Shown here piece after piece: positions 1 through 11,469 of a DNA stretch of 64,000 nucleotides. The notes below the pieces were generated by a model. That model did no database searches and was not told the origin of the DNA. It saw nothing but the letters and a program-made list of their open reading frames with translations. The stretch is from assembly GCA_030844895.1 (NCBI GenBank), contig CM061225.1, positions 101,198,688 to 101,262,687 of the forward strand, in the 5' to 3' direction. The stretch comes from Ambrosia x helenae (lineage: Eukaryota; Streptophyta; Magnoliopsida; Asterales; Asteraceae). Every line of letters begins with the position of its first letter. Position 1 is the first letter of the stretch. Position numbers and translations under genes: made by a program.

Positions 1-911
1 CAAAGTCGGATAATCCGAATTTCGGATAGTCGATTTTGTCTAAGTGGTGGTGGCGATTTAAAGTGACCGAAAACTCCCTATGGCGATAGGTGGTATGGTC
101 AATCCATGCAAGTGGACATGGTTGGACTTTCATTCTGGTGAAGTTGACACTAGGAGGATCTGATTCGTGGACTTGGTCAACGGTAAGGAAGTTGGTTTCT
201 CGGTGCGTAATGTGAAGGAGTGGATATTTGATGCGACAAATGTTCTTTCGGTTTCAACGTTTGAATGGTGTAATTGGGTTCCTAAGAAGGTTGAGGTGGT
301 TGCATGGCGAGTATTTCATGACAGGCTCCTAACATCAGAGGCTTTGGCTCAGCAAAATATTCCGTTTTATCACACATGTGTGTACTATTTGTGAAACAAA
401 CATTGAGTCGGTCGATCACTTGTTTACGGGATATCCGAAGTTTATGGAGGCGTGGCAACTGGTTTTCTCGTGGTGTCGTGTTCCGAGTTTCTTTGCCTTT
501 CATGCTCGTGACAGACTTACCTACAATTTGAGGGTTAAGAGTGGAGCTCGTGTGAAGAATGCGTTTTATGCGGTTGTGTTGACGATTTTTTGGAATATAT
601 GGAGAGCGAGGAACGATCATGTCTTCAATCATAAACAAATATGGGTTTAGAAAATAATGGAGGAAATCAAAGTCACGAGCTACTTGTGGGTTATAAATCG
701 TGCAAGAATAGCGGATATATCTTGGAATTCTTGGGGAAGATTTGACGCAATTAAAATGGGATAGTTGGGATTTTCTTTTGTGTGTTTTTTTTTTTTTGTA
801 TTTTTCCGGATCTTTTATTTTCGGGTTGTAGTTTCGGTAGATGTATCTCGGATTTTGTTTCCTAGCGCCTTGCTAGTTTTATAAATAAAGTTTTGTTGGC
901 CGTTAAAAAAA
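1..911 (+). mobile_element. LINE (L1-type) 3' end, zf-RVT region, degenerate
   Basis: This is the C-terminal part of a plant L1-like ORF2. The frame at 167-394 reads a zf-RVT-like stretch (VPKKVEVVAWRVF). The frame at 378-650 continues it with CTIC, then DHLF, then FWNIWRARNDH, which is the conserved zinc-knuckle tail found after plant LINE reverse transcriptases. The join near 378-394 needs a frameshift, and the second frame stops at 648-650 although LINE-like coding continues to about 760 (TSYLWVINRARIADISWNSW). A non-coding 3' region follows and ends in TTGGCCGTT plus a short A run near 905-911. The upstream part lies outside the window. It is a dead fragment; the family call is confident, the exact 3' end less so. 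Confidence 0.82.
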
Positions 912-1283
912 TTATAAAGTCGTTTATATGTTATATCATATTTGGACTCTTAAGCTTAAAAAAGTTACATATTTATATATTGTAATTTTCACTTTATAAC
1001 AATTTTAGGTTTTAACATTAACTTATAGTTTAAAGTCCGTTAAAATATGTGAAAAATGACAATTTTAAACCTTTAAAACCACAATTACCATTTAGTAATT
1101 TACATAACATAATAATAAACAAAAAACCCAAAACTTACCTTGTTCGTCTTTCTTCCATAGTTTTCGACGATCCTATTTCTTTATGTGGTGGTCAGGTCAA
1201 GAATAAGACGTGTACATATGCGTAGACATAAGCGTTCAGCCCGTTCATTCGTTTTTGACTTGTTCTTAACTTTTTAATGTCTA
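912..1283. other. intergenic, no gene seen
   Basis: AT-rich DNA between the LINE tail and the Helitron terminus. I see no coding potential, tRNA or repeat structure in it. Confidence 0.6.
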
Positions 1284-1311
1284 CTAGATATTTGCCCGCG
1301 TTGACACGCAG
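1284..1311 (-). other. Helitron 3' terminus with terminal hairpin
   Basis: On the minus strand the arms CTGCGT (1311-1306) and ACGCGG (1301-1296) pair around the loop GTCA, with one G-T wobble. They are followed by GCAAATAT and the terminal CTAG at 1287-1284, then host T. A GC-rich hairpin a few bases upstream of CTRR is the standard Helitron termination signal. Confidence 0.85.
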
Positions 1312-1407
1312 TTTACCAACGTACAATTATTTGGAGTAGTATAACGTATAAGAAAAATAAAATAGAAAAATTTTATTAAAATTTAAAAGCAACGAATACA
1401 CAGTTAT

Positions 1408-3074
1408 TCAAATATCGCTAAAAATTTCCTTATAAACAACATTTTTTGTTTTAGTCATCACTTTCCCATCAGCATCCAGTATAAGTAACTTCATGCCTGC
1501 TCTGCTTTTAACTCTTGATAATGCGACATAAAGCTGGCCGTGTGAGAATACAGGGTTTCTTAAATACAATCCAACCTTTGATAAAGACTGTCCTTGGCTT
1601 TTATTGATGGTCATTGCAAAACATACGCTTATTGGGAATTGACGCCTTTGGAACTTTACTGGAATCTTGATATCAGATGGTATCAAATTTATTCTTGGAA
1701 TAAGAGTTTTGGTACCAATGTTTCCACCTGATATGATCTCGGCTTCAATAACACGCTTTGCAAGTCTGGTGATTCGTAATCTCGTTCCATTGCACAAACC
1801 ATTTTGTTGATCTATGTTTCGCAACAACATGACGGGTACACCAACTTTAAGTGCTAAACGATGGTTAGGTAACCCAGAAATTTTTAAACCATTAAGGACA
1901 TCAGGAGAGTATAAGTCTTCCTGTGAACGGTTATTACCATTCTCAATCTGACATATACTATCAGAGCTCAGATACTCGACTTCATCTCCAGGAAACAATG
2001 CAAGAAGCCTTTCATTTATATCATGTACGACTTCATTTGTAGGTGCAAGTATTGCTCGTTCTCCAAAGTAATCCTTATCTTTGTAAAGTTGGATAAGTGA
2101 AGGGTAGACGAAGTCAATTAATCTAGAAATCGGATCTGATGTACCCTTAATAAGAAGATCATCTGGAATGTCCACATCAAACTCATCATCATGAATTGAC
2201 TCACCAACTTTACCCTCACCTAATTCAAGAAGTCAGTTTGCAAATGCCTTTGTTTCATCGGATTCAGACGTGTTGTTACCTAAAGTTAACCTCATGTTTT
2301 TTGTTAAAGTGAGGACTTTGCAACTATTCCAAATAGGAGAAGAAGTTATTGATTCATTTAAAATATCTCTTCTACTACCGTTTGGAACAACCGGAAGGAT
2401 CTGTCTAAAATCACCACCAAAAACAATAACCTTACCACCAAAAGGCAAATCAGAATTAGGTGAAGAATTTGACTGCAGGACGTCTTTCATTGTACGATCA
2501 AGTGCCTCAAAAGCATGCTTGTGAATCATTGGAGCTTCATCCCAAATAATTAACTTAGTTTGCTTCAATAAATCAGCAATATCACTATTGGGCTTTATAC
2601 CGCACAATGATTGTTCAGTAACATTCAAAGGTATACGAAACCTAGAATGCGCTGTCCTTCCACCAGATAACAGCAGAGAAGCAGTACCACTGGATGCAAC
2701 GTTCAAAACAATTTGTCCTTTAGATCTTATGGCAGCAGACAACGTTTTCCATAAAAAGGTTTTACCAGTTCCTCCAAAACCATAAACAAAGAATAGCCCA
2801 CCTTTGTTACCATCAACCGCATGAATGATTTGATTAAAAATTGAACGTTGCTCATCAGTTAAAGAACGTGAATAGGTATGAAATTCCTCAGCCAACGTAC
2901 TTACTTGATAATTCAGCTCATCAAGAATCAAACGGTTATTTGCAGATGATATCGAATCATTATCCGGATAAGGCATAGAAGGAAACCTACGCAGGCTTGA
3001 GTTATTCCGAAGCAACTGTTTCTCAATTTCAAGCAACGTAAGGTTCTTTATTTGTTCATCAGGAAGAGACAAAC
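1408..3074 (-). pseudogene. PIF1-type DNA helicase of Helitron RepHel origin, one in-frame stop
   Basis: PIF1 helicases are 5'-3' superfamily 1B DNA helicases; in Helitrons this domain is fused behind Rep and unwinds DNA during rolling-circle transposition. The exon begins after an acceptor AG at 3076-3075 and opens with LSLPDEQIKN and RRFPSMPYPD, the linker typical of Helitron RepHel proteins. Walker A (GFGGTGKT) and Walker B (WDEAPM) follow, then FGGDFRQILPVV and, in the C-terminal half, FAMTINKSQGQSL and LYVALSRVKS. A TGA at 2235-2233 interrupts one continuous frame; the family normally has Trp there (AFAN-W-LLELG), so a single TGG to TGA change explains it. Both halves stay in the same frame. 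It is otherwise well preserved, so the inactivation looks recent. Confidence 0.88.
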
Positions 3075-3277
3075 CTAAAAACGAAAAAGTTTGGAACATT
3101 CAATTTAAAATAAAAGGGACATTAAAAAAAAATTCATTAAATTTCGAAATTAAAATTTGTTACCTTCAATTTGGAATACATAATGAAATAACAAAGAGAC
3201 AGTGTTAGAGTAAAAAATTTGTCATCAATTTAAAAAGTAAAGCTATCGAATATTTAAATGTCATACAAATTTATTAC

Positions 3278-4162
3278 CAGAAAAGGATGCGTTAAATGGG
3301 TTGTTGAAGGTTGATCTAAAGGATGGCATATCGATTGAAACTAAAGTACTTCTGGATGTTGATGAGTTTGAATTTTGACATTGATTAGCATTGACTATCT
3401 TAGAATCCATTTGTAGTTTTCTGGATTTTGGACACTCCGTTGCAATATTTTTATTGACTTCAATCGTAGAAACAACGTATGAAATAGTATTAGTTTTTAT
3501 AATGAAATCAATAAGAAAATAGGATATTCGTATACAGTAAAACATGTAGTTTAAATAAATAAAAATACCATTTGATAAATTAAACAAAGGATTTTGTTGC
3601 AATTGTCCTATAAAAATAGACGAACAAATAAAATTGACTTAAATTATAAATGTGGAATGGTAGTTCAGACTGTATAGAAAGACTTAAAAGTAAAAAGTGT
3701 TATTCGTTGGTTTACCGGGTGTAGAAACATTCAATGTACTTTGGAAAGATGAGCTTTGCTGAATATAATGGTTGGAACGTTCAACGGAGTAACGATTAAA
3801 TATTGTAGTTGGCGGCACATTTTGAATTCCATTATTATGATTATTCACCTTGCATATCTTTGCATCCAGTTGTAATTTTCTATATTTACGACACTCGGCC
3901 GCGTGCTTAACTTTTTCTTCATGGGAGATAACTATGAAGAATTATGTATTAGTTACATAAGTAAACGATAATATAAATAAAGACATATATAACTACGAAA
4001 TAAGTGTACCGTTTGAGATATTAGATAATGGCGTTCGTTTGTCATCACCTTATAAAAAATCGAAAAATTAGATGACAAATTAAAAATAATACAAATAGAA
4101 ATACATTGTATATTTATGCCAAAAAAATTACCATTCGAACTGTTAGATAGTCTTTTACGTCC
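3278..4162 (-). pseudogene. upstream exons of the Helitron helicase gene, with a duplicated basic exon
   Basis: Short open segments with splice sites sit upstream of the helicase. A possible start is at 4162 (MGRKRLSNSSNG, donor GT). Small exons follow near 4009-4040 (NERHYLISQT) and 3567-3610 (LQQNPLFNLSN), plus two related larger exons at about 3716-3925 (ECRKYRKLQLDAKI) and 3278-3480 (ECPKSRKLQMDSKI). The 3278 donor leaves one G, which joins in phase to the helicase exon. The downstream copy seems to lack its acceptor: where the upstream copy has CATAG, it reads CATAC. I infer that this is the N-terminal part of a RepHel gene from which the Rep domain was lost. Exon limits are approximate. 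Confidence 0.5.
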
Positions 4163-5472
4163 CATTTCAACTAAAAGGATGCAATTCTACATAAAATGCA
4201 TTATAAGAGTTTAACAAAATATAAACAAACTTAAAATTATGGATGATAGGTTTATATATATGTAAACATTCAACGATACATAATACTTAACTAACAATAT
4301 ATTATAAATCAACATAAAGTACAAATAATCAAGTTATGCGAACTAAACAAAACATGTAGATAATCATGTTATGCGAAAATATGTAATATTGAAATTAAAG
4401 AATTACATAGCTTCAACTTCTTTGATGGAACAGTAGAGAAAAAACATGTAGATAATCATGTTCTGCGAAAACATGTAATATTGAAATAAAAGAATTACTT
4501 ACCTTCAACTTGTTTGATAGAAAGTAGAGAAAACAGAAAAAAGCAAAGATGAACTCTTGAATATTTGAGTCTTCTGATTTGTCTGTAAGACTGAATGGAT
4601 TCCTTTATATGAAACGTGTTGCTTTGATTTATAGTAGTAGGGTGTTATAGATTTTTAAAAATTAAATTTCTAGTCAAAACTTATTTAATATGGTTAATTA
4701 CTTACCATGATTAAAGGAATTTCAGGATTTGAATTTTTTGGTGTAATTACAATTCAAATTTTTCGAAAATTTGAATTTATGGATATGTAACGATTTTTAT
4801 TTTTAGCAAGTGTGTAATTACAAAGAATTTCTAATTAAAAATGTTTATTAATAAGCTTAAATACTTACCATTATTAAAGAAATACTATTTGAATTTTAAA
4901 GAAAACGAAAAAGTCAACTTAATTATATTTAGTATTTTTTATGTTTTTTTTATTAAGTATGTAATTAGAATACACTTGTTTAAATTAATTATACTATAGC
5001 AACTTTGTAATTTTAACATAATCTTTAGTTATACTACTTAGAATTTTATATTAAAGTAACTTAAAAAAAAATTTAAAAAATTTGTTTCTAAAAACGTAAT
5101 ATACTTAAATATTAGTCATATTTTGTTGAATAATGTTATTGAATGTATTAGAACTTTATGTTTGATAAATTGTTTGCAAAAATATAAATATGATAAAAAA
5201 ATGTTAATTATATATAGGTGGACCTATAAATAATGTTATGATTCTTATAGACAATTCAACATAACGTATAAATAATTAAAATTTATTCAACAACGAACAA
5301 TTATTTGCCAAAGGTAAGGAAAAAAACATAAATGTTCAAACCAACAACTAATTCAAATGAAAAATAGTAGCAAACATCAAACAAACCATAATAAAAAACA
5401 AATTGTCTCAAACCATAAACAAACATTCAGAAAAAATCCCCAAAAAAATAGCAAACAAACGGATAAATGTTC
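4163..5472. other. non-coding DNA between two Helitron genes
   Basis: Very AT-rich spacer between the helicase gene start and the 3' end of the RPA-like gene. A near-copy pair of about 70 bp (AACATGTAGATAATCATGTT and neighbours) occurs at about 4350-4420 and 4440-4510. No gene is recognisable. Confidence 0.5.
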
Positions 5473-8080
5473 TTATTTTTCAAGCTTTGGGATCAACAGG
5501 GGGATCTCAACTGATTTGTCGGTGCAAACTTTCTTATCACCCTTACGCACTTTGGTAGTAGACTCACTTGCATCATCTTCTAGACCGTAAACTTTGTCGA
5601 GGCTACGCTTCACTTCCTGCTCGTCATGGACCAGACTAACTCTGCAAGATGATTCTGGAGTGTTGTTATCTCCAACAGAATCCTACAAAAGTAAATGAAA
5701 GGTTTAAAGTTTGATAATAGTAGCAATTTAAATTTAATTGCGGGAGTGATTTAATAGGTGAAAAGAACCTTAAGAGAGACTGCATTTTGTGTAGACGATT
5801 CAACTCCATCCAAGCTTTCAAATCCAGGTTGATCCACCTAAAAACATTAAAGGATTTGTATGTGTCAGATTATATAGTAAAACTATAATAAATTTTTATA
5901 AAATCAACCTATAAAGGAATATAGGACGGGAATAAAAAACCTGAATATCGGAGAACTTTTGTTCTAGTGAAGAAAGTATCGATGACTCATTCGTAAACTT
6001 GCGTATACTATATCCGTCTAGGTGCTTGTCAATACTGAATTGACCCACTTTAATTTTGAACGCAAACTTTTTGTCTTCAAGAGCATGAAACTCAGTTGGA
6101 GTTGTTTTTTCTTCACCAGAAACCTTAATAACAAATGACATACATAATATAAAGCAAAATAAGTAATTTGTTTTGGACTGAGTATAAACAACTTACCTGC
6201 TTAGATTTTTCTAAAAGTTGCATTGCTGACATTCCCAGCAATTTCTTTGCTTCACGATCAAATAAAGTAAGGGATGTAATACCAGTAAAATCCTGAACCC
6301 TTAAAGGTACTCTGAACCTACATTTACAAATTACAAAATATTATTAAACAAATTTAATAGTGTTTTACTTTAAGATGTACATATTTAAGATAAAGCATAC
6401 ACTGGATCAGCAGAGACGATGTGCTTTGGACATTCTCTATTGGGGCAAACTAACACCTGTTTAAACGAAGTAACATCTGTTTCTTCATTATCATCAGGTA
6501 AACTTAAGGTCGGCTCCACCTTGTGATTACAGTGCTCACATCCCAAATAATACCACTCATCTTTATCATCGACACCCTTAATGGTTCCAAGAACAATGAC
6601 CTGTTTGTTCACCTACAAAAGAAACAGGAATCGGTTAAAAAATGAATTTTAAATAAAACTTGTATATAATGATATGATAAATCAATTGAATCTTACCTCT
6701 GTTATCAAAGGAAGATCACGAATAGTGCTGAAAGGGGTTTTATTCAAGAATTCATCATTAATATTCATACTACCAGACGATCCAAGAGATCGTTGTACAG
6801 ACGATGATTCCGTAGATAAAAACTTTTCAATATAACTGTAAGAATAAAAAAATTAATATAACATATATATAATAAGTCAAATATTTAGATATATGTAAAT
6901 AATTACAGGATAATTTAAACATATCACCTTTTCTTAAAAGCACGAATATCGTCAATATCTTCGTTGATAAACAGGCGAGTTATATTGAACCCATTTTGCA
7001 AACTTACATTACCTTAAAAAAAAAAGAAAAAAGCAAGCGTTATTTTTTTTAAAAAAGTAATAAAAATGTCAAACGTAATACAAATTGCAAGAAATGACAA
7101 ACCTTTATAATTGGTAAAGCTACCAAATTGAACAATAAGAACTACATGGACTTCAGCTTCGTTCTGCTTGATGTACTCAAACATCTGCTCACTATATTCA
7201 TCCCACAAAGAACATGACATTTTTACCCCACTACATACAATACATTTTTTATTAGATCATGCATAAATTTCAAACATTTCTTCCTAAGTATTAATCGTAC
7301 AAATGAGAAATGAATATATCATGAAAGATTATGAGATAATAAATTATGAATAGGAAAAATGAAACACATACTCTAGATCAATCAAGAGTAGGTTCATTTT
7401 CATTTTCAATCCAGCTTTTGTTTCGATAGGCTCGGGTGGACTCCATTCTTCAACAAACCCAATGAAATCTAAAATATTTAAAATGTTATTTCAACTAATA
7501 AATAAGAAGACAAATTAAAAGAATAAAAATATATAAAAGATTAAGGCTTCGAAAACTACCAATCCTTTGTTCTTGAGAAAGGTTACCAGACTTAATAGAC
7601 TCAAAAGAAGAGAAATTAAAACCATATTGGCTACCATCAAATCTGTTACACTTTGTAAGATTTGTTTCAAAAGTAAACGATAATATGTCATTTTTAGAAA
7701 AGTGTTTAACAGATTTGTTATCCGCTAGTTGTGGTCTATAGATATAATATGATTCATTTTCACGTAGAAATTTTTCATGCTTCTTCATGTATCTATTCCA
7801 CACAATCGCTTGCATTTTAGAACCCTACGTAAAAATATGTAATTAGAAGACATAGTTTGACCAGAAAATATTAAATCGAGTTGTGTAACATATATGTGAC
7901 AAAGGAATTGATGATATCAAATCTAACCTGTTCATCCATAACAACCATATCAATGGCAAGAGTTTCACCTGGTGTCTTTCGATTTGCTCTCTTCCAAAGC
8001 CTAAGTACCTTAACTTTGATTGTGTAATTACTCAGCCGCCATGTTATGTCATTCAAAAATGTTACATTATTTGGATCCAT
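5473..8080 (-). CDS. RPA70-like single-strand DNA-binding protein, 11 exons, 553 aa, intact
   Basis: Replication protein A large-subunit-like protein; the family coats single-stranded DNA through OB folds. Exons by window position: 8080-7928, 7824-7560, 7468-7372, 7230-7103, 7012-6928, 6835-6697, 6612-6401, 6317-6197, 6123-5941, 5837-5769, 5682-5473. All have GT-AG borders and compatible phases and total 1662 nt without a stop. The first two exons match the DUF223/RPA1 OB fold; the next give GFVEEW and the RPA signature NITRLFINEDIDDI. A zinc finger (CEHC with CPNREC, near residues 315-345) and VPLRVQDFTGITSLTLFD mark the third OB fold. The acidic C-terminal end is not recognised. It sits inside a Helitron, so it is probably element-encoded rather than host RPA1. 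The uninterrupted frame suggests recent function. Confidence 0.87.
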
Positions 8081-9855
8081 CTGCCTGCACGTGTGTAATA
8101 TTTATCACAAATAACTGCGAACTAAAAAATGTTAGTACTCGTGTGATATATAAATAAACAATGTAAGAACCTAAAGTAGTATATACTACCTGCGAAATGT
8201 AGAAGAAAAAAACTGAATTATATTCGATTCAATTGTACATGTATATATAATTTCGTATACCTATTATAAATAAGGAAGAAATGTTGTATTTTTAGTATAG
8301 ATTATATAAATAGAAACAAAATATGAAATGCCAATCTAATTGATTAAGTTTAAAGGTTTCCATAATACATTTTCAATCAAATTAAGTGGTCAAACTTTCC
8401 GAAATTATGAAAATAAATGTTGTTTCTTAAATCTTATTGTAAAAAAGTCAAAGACTAATTTTTTGTCTTTCCAAAAATCTTGTTTGTCAAATTAAAACTT
8501 TTTTAATTTGTAAATTATTAATTACTTGTGAGTTTAAAATAAAAAGAAAACGTTTTCTTTTGTTTTAAAATGGTACTGGATAAATTTAACATTTTCAAAT
8601 AAAACGGTTGACTTTGTTAATAAGCATTCAACAGGTAAAACACACCAATGTATGTAACCACTAACAGTTAATCACAATACCAAAAACAACCATACCAAGG
8701 TGGTAACAGTTACACAGCAACACTATTTTAACAGGAAAAAGTCAACGGCATAAATTAGGATGTAAAAAAAGATAAATTATAGGTTGATTGAAACCATAAA
8801 AAGTAGTCAATTACACATTGTTAATTGATTGTCTTTCCAAAAATCTTGTTTCTCAACATAAAACGGTTTGAATTTGAAAATTATTAATTACTTGTGAGTT
8901 TAAAATATTAAAAAACGTTTTATTTTTTTTTAAAATGTTATTCGAAAAATTTAACATTTTCAAATAAAACGGTTGACTTTGTTAATAAGCATTCATATGT
9001 TTTAAAAAAAAAGAATATCATAAATCTATTTCTCAAAAGACATATCAACAGGTATAACAAACCAATGTATGTAACCAATAACAGTTAATCACAATCCCAA
9101 AAACAACCATACCAAGGTGGTAACAGTTACACAGCAACACTATTTTAACAGAAAAGAGTCAACGCCATAAATTAGGATGTCAAAAAGACAAATCGAATAT
9201 AGGTTGATTGAAACCATAAAAAGTAGTCAATTACACATCGTTAATTGATTGTCTTTCCAAAAATCTTGTTTGTCAACATAAAACGGTTTGAATTTGAAAA
9301 TTATTAATTACTTTTGACTTTAAAATATTAAAAAACATGTATATTTCTTTAAAAATGGAAAATATTAAAACTTGGGAATTTTTCAAAAAAAAAGTCAAAG
9401 TTACGAAATTTTAGTATGTTAATAATGAGAATGTTTAATGTTAATGTAATGTAATTTACCAAATTTAAGTTTTAATCAACAATATTAACAAAGTCAATTT
9501 GTAAAATCTAAAGTTGTCTAAATTTTAATTCTCATTATAGCAAACAAATCATATTAAGCATATTTACCTATTTCTAAAAAAAACATATTTCCCAAATTAT
9601 TGCTAACAACTATTAAAACATAGAAGATCATATGTCGTAAATACAAACCATAACACTGATATATTTTTCAAAACACATATCAACACAAAAAATAAATCAA
9701 TGTATGTGACCACTAACATTAATCATCATCCCAAAAACGACCATAACCATCGTGTTAAGAGTTACCCACAACCACTGTATTGAACCAAAAACCACCACGA
9801 CTTAGGACCAAAAGTATGTGATTTATATCCAAAAAACTACCCACTGCCTCCCGTC
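8081..9855. other. non-coding spacer between RPA-like and B3 genes
   Basis: AT-rich, no open frame of note. It holds the promoter side of the RPA-like gene and the imperfect tandem repeat listed separately. Confidence 0.5.
8460..9350. repeat. imperfect tandem repeat, about 2.5 copies of a 370-420 bp unit
   Basis: The motif GTCTTTCCAAAAATCTTG recurs near 8464, 8830 and 9249. A second block (ACCAATGTATGTAACCA, then CCAAGGTGGTAACAGTTACA) recurs at about 8645 and 9061, and more weakly near 9690. Copies differ by small gaps; the later unit has about 55 bp more than the first. Confidence 0.75.
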
Positions 9856-11469
9856 CTAATTACCATCAACCCTAACTACTTTAGAGAGCTTGAACAGACC
9901 TCGTTTTTCAAACCAACGGAAATGCACCTGATCACCAGCCTGCAAATCATTGTCAGCAACAAACACAGACATACCTTTGATGTAAAAACGCTTACTCGAT
10001 CCCCTGTCTTCAATACCTACAGAAACACCCCAGCTATTTTGCTCAGCATCCTTAATTGTCAATGAGCGCGGCCTGTTCAAGCCATTGGCCTTCGCCCATT
10101 GTGTCTTCATCCGCTAAAACAAATAACCATACATGAAATTTGTTATAAAAAGGTTTATTTAGCATCAAAATGATTATAACATATTGCTTTAACATATAAT
10201 ACTTACAAAATGCCTGTCAACAACAAACACAACTGGAACGGCCCAATCTTCTATATCGGATACATCTTCATCCGATCCAGATTCATCATCATCAGTTTCC
10301 ATATCATCTTCATCTGAATACTCTTCTCCATCATCATCAGAAACCACAACTATTTCCTCCTGATTATGGTGATCATCCTCGGGCTGTTCAACGTCCTCCC
10401 ACAACTCCGGAGGCAGGGTCAACTTGTTTTTCTCAAAGATGGACAACTCCAATGTTTTCTGTTAATTTTACAATGAAACACATGAAAAGTGTACAAATTA
10501 ATGATCTAAATCTCAAACAAAATTAATGATATTTATTGAAATTTCGAATCGACAAACAAACCTCGTTGTAAATTTCAAACACCATCAGATGATCTGCTGT
10601 TATGTTAAACCTCTGTTTCATGTGCGGCCATCCCTGGGTAATGAAAATCTCATCACCATCGTATTCAAGTTGGATCTGGAAAACATGCCCTGCAAAGAAG
10701 ATGAATATCTAACCACTGTTATCATTATGAACATCAAGATTTAAAAAAGTCTTATTATCTAACAAATAATTATATACATGAGATTACCTGGAAATGAGCT
10801 AACCATAATCGGTTCCATAGGAGGGTTTCGATTGTACAAACCATGATGAACGAAGGCACTTATATGCTGGAAAGTTGAAAAACAATGTTGAAACATTACT
10901 ACATATTAATGTATTTAAGGCGTTATGTCATGGTTCTACACATCATTTAAAAAACATACCAGGCGATTCAGATCACTGAGTGGGTCATCAAGTTTGCAGT
11001 AGAAATACTTGCCCGGTGCAGCTATGGCATCCTGATGAAAAGTATACATATTAAAACAGTTGAGCATTTCTTCGAACTCAAAAACAAAGTGACAACCACT
11101 TGGGTAGTTTAGCGTGGTAATCATGTGCTTCCACCCGTTGTAAAAAAACCATTTCCCAGCGATATTCATCACTTTAACTTCGAATGATCTCTCATCCAAA
11201 GTATGAATTCTGGTCATGCCAGTAGGGAATCCATACTTAGTAATCCATTCCTTACAATCTCCGGGCAACGCCTACAAATCAATACCAAAAACAGTTGATT
11301 ATAAATTAATCTATTGGATTTTCAGTTAATAAAGATTATCCATCCGAATACTGTACAGTGATCAATGAACATATAGTAACAACCAACGGATTTTTAACGC
11401 ATAAGAAAGGTCGCTTACCATACACACACGTTCTCTGCCCTCTGATTTAACCCAAAATCCAGAAACCAT
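9856..11469 (-). CDS. B3-domain (REM-like) protein, 6 exons, 359 aa, intact
   Basis: B3 domains are plant-specific DNA-binding folds. Exons: 11469-11419, 11271-10960, 10866-10788, 10689-10562, 10458-10207, 10113-9856, all GT-AG with matching phases and no stop. The first B3-like unit (residues 18-120) reads LPGDCKEWITKYGFP then WFFYNGWKHMI and HFVFEFEE. The second (about 122-200) has ITQGWPHMKQRFNI and LMVFEIYNE. A strongly acidic linker (about 205-255) rich in Asp, Glu and Ser follows, then a C-terminal B3 unit with NSWGVSV, LQAGDQVHFRWF and LFKLSKVV. REM-type proteins often hold several B3 units. The gene lies inside a Helitron and may be a captured host gene or a stable element component; neither can be decided here. 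Confidence 0.8.

Noticed and set aside
3000..9800. Helitron Rep (HUH nuclease) domain
   Set aside because: I looked on the minus strand for a His-hydrophobic-His segment followed by tyrosines in an open frame and saw none; the coding exons here belong to the helicase and RPA-like genes.
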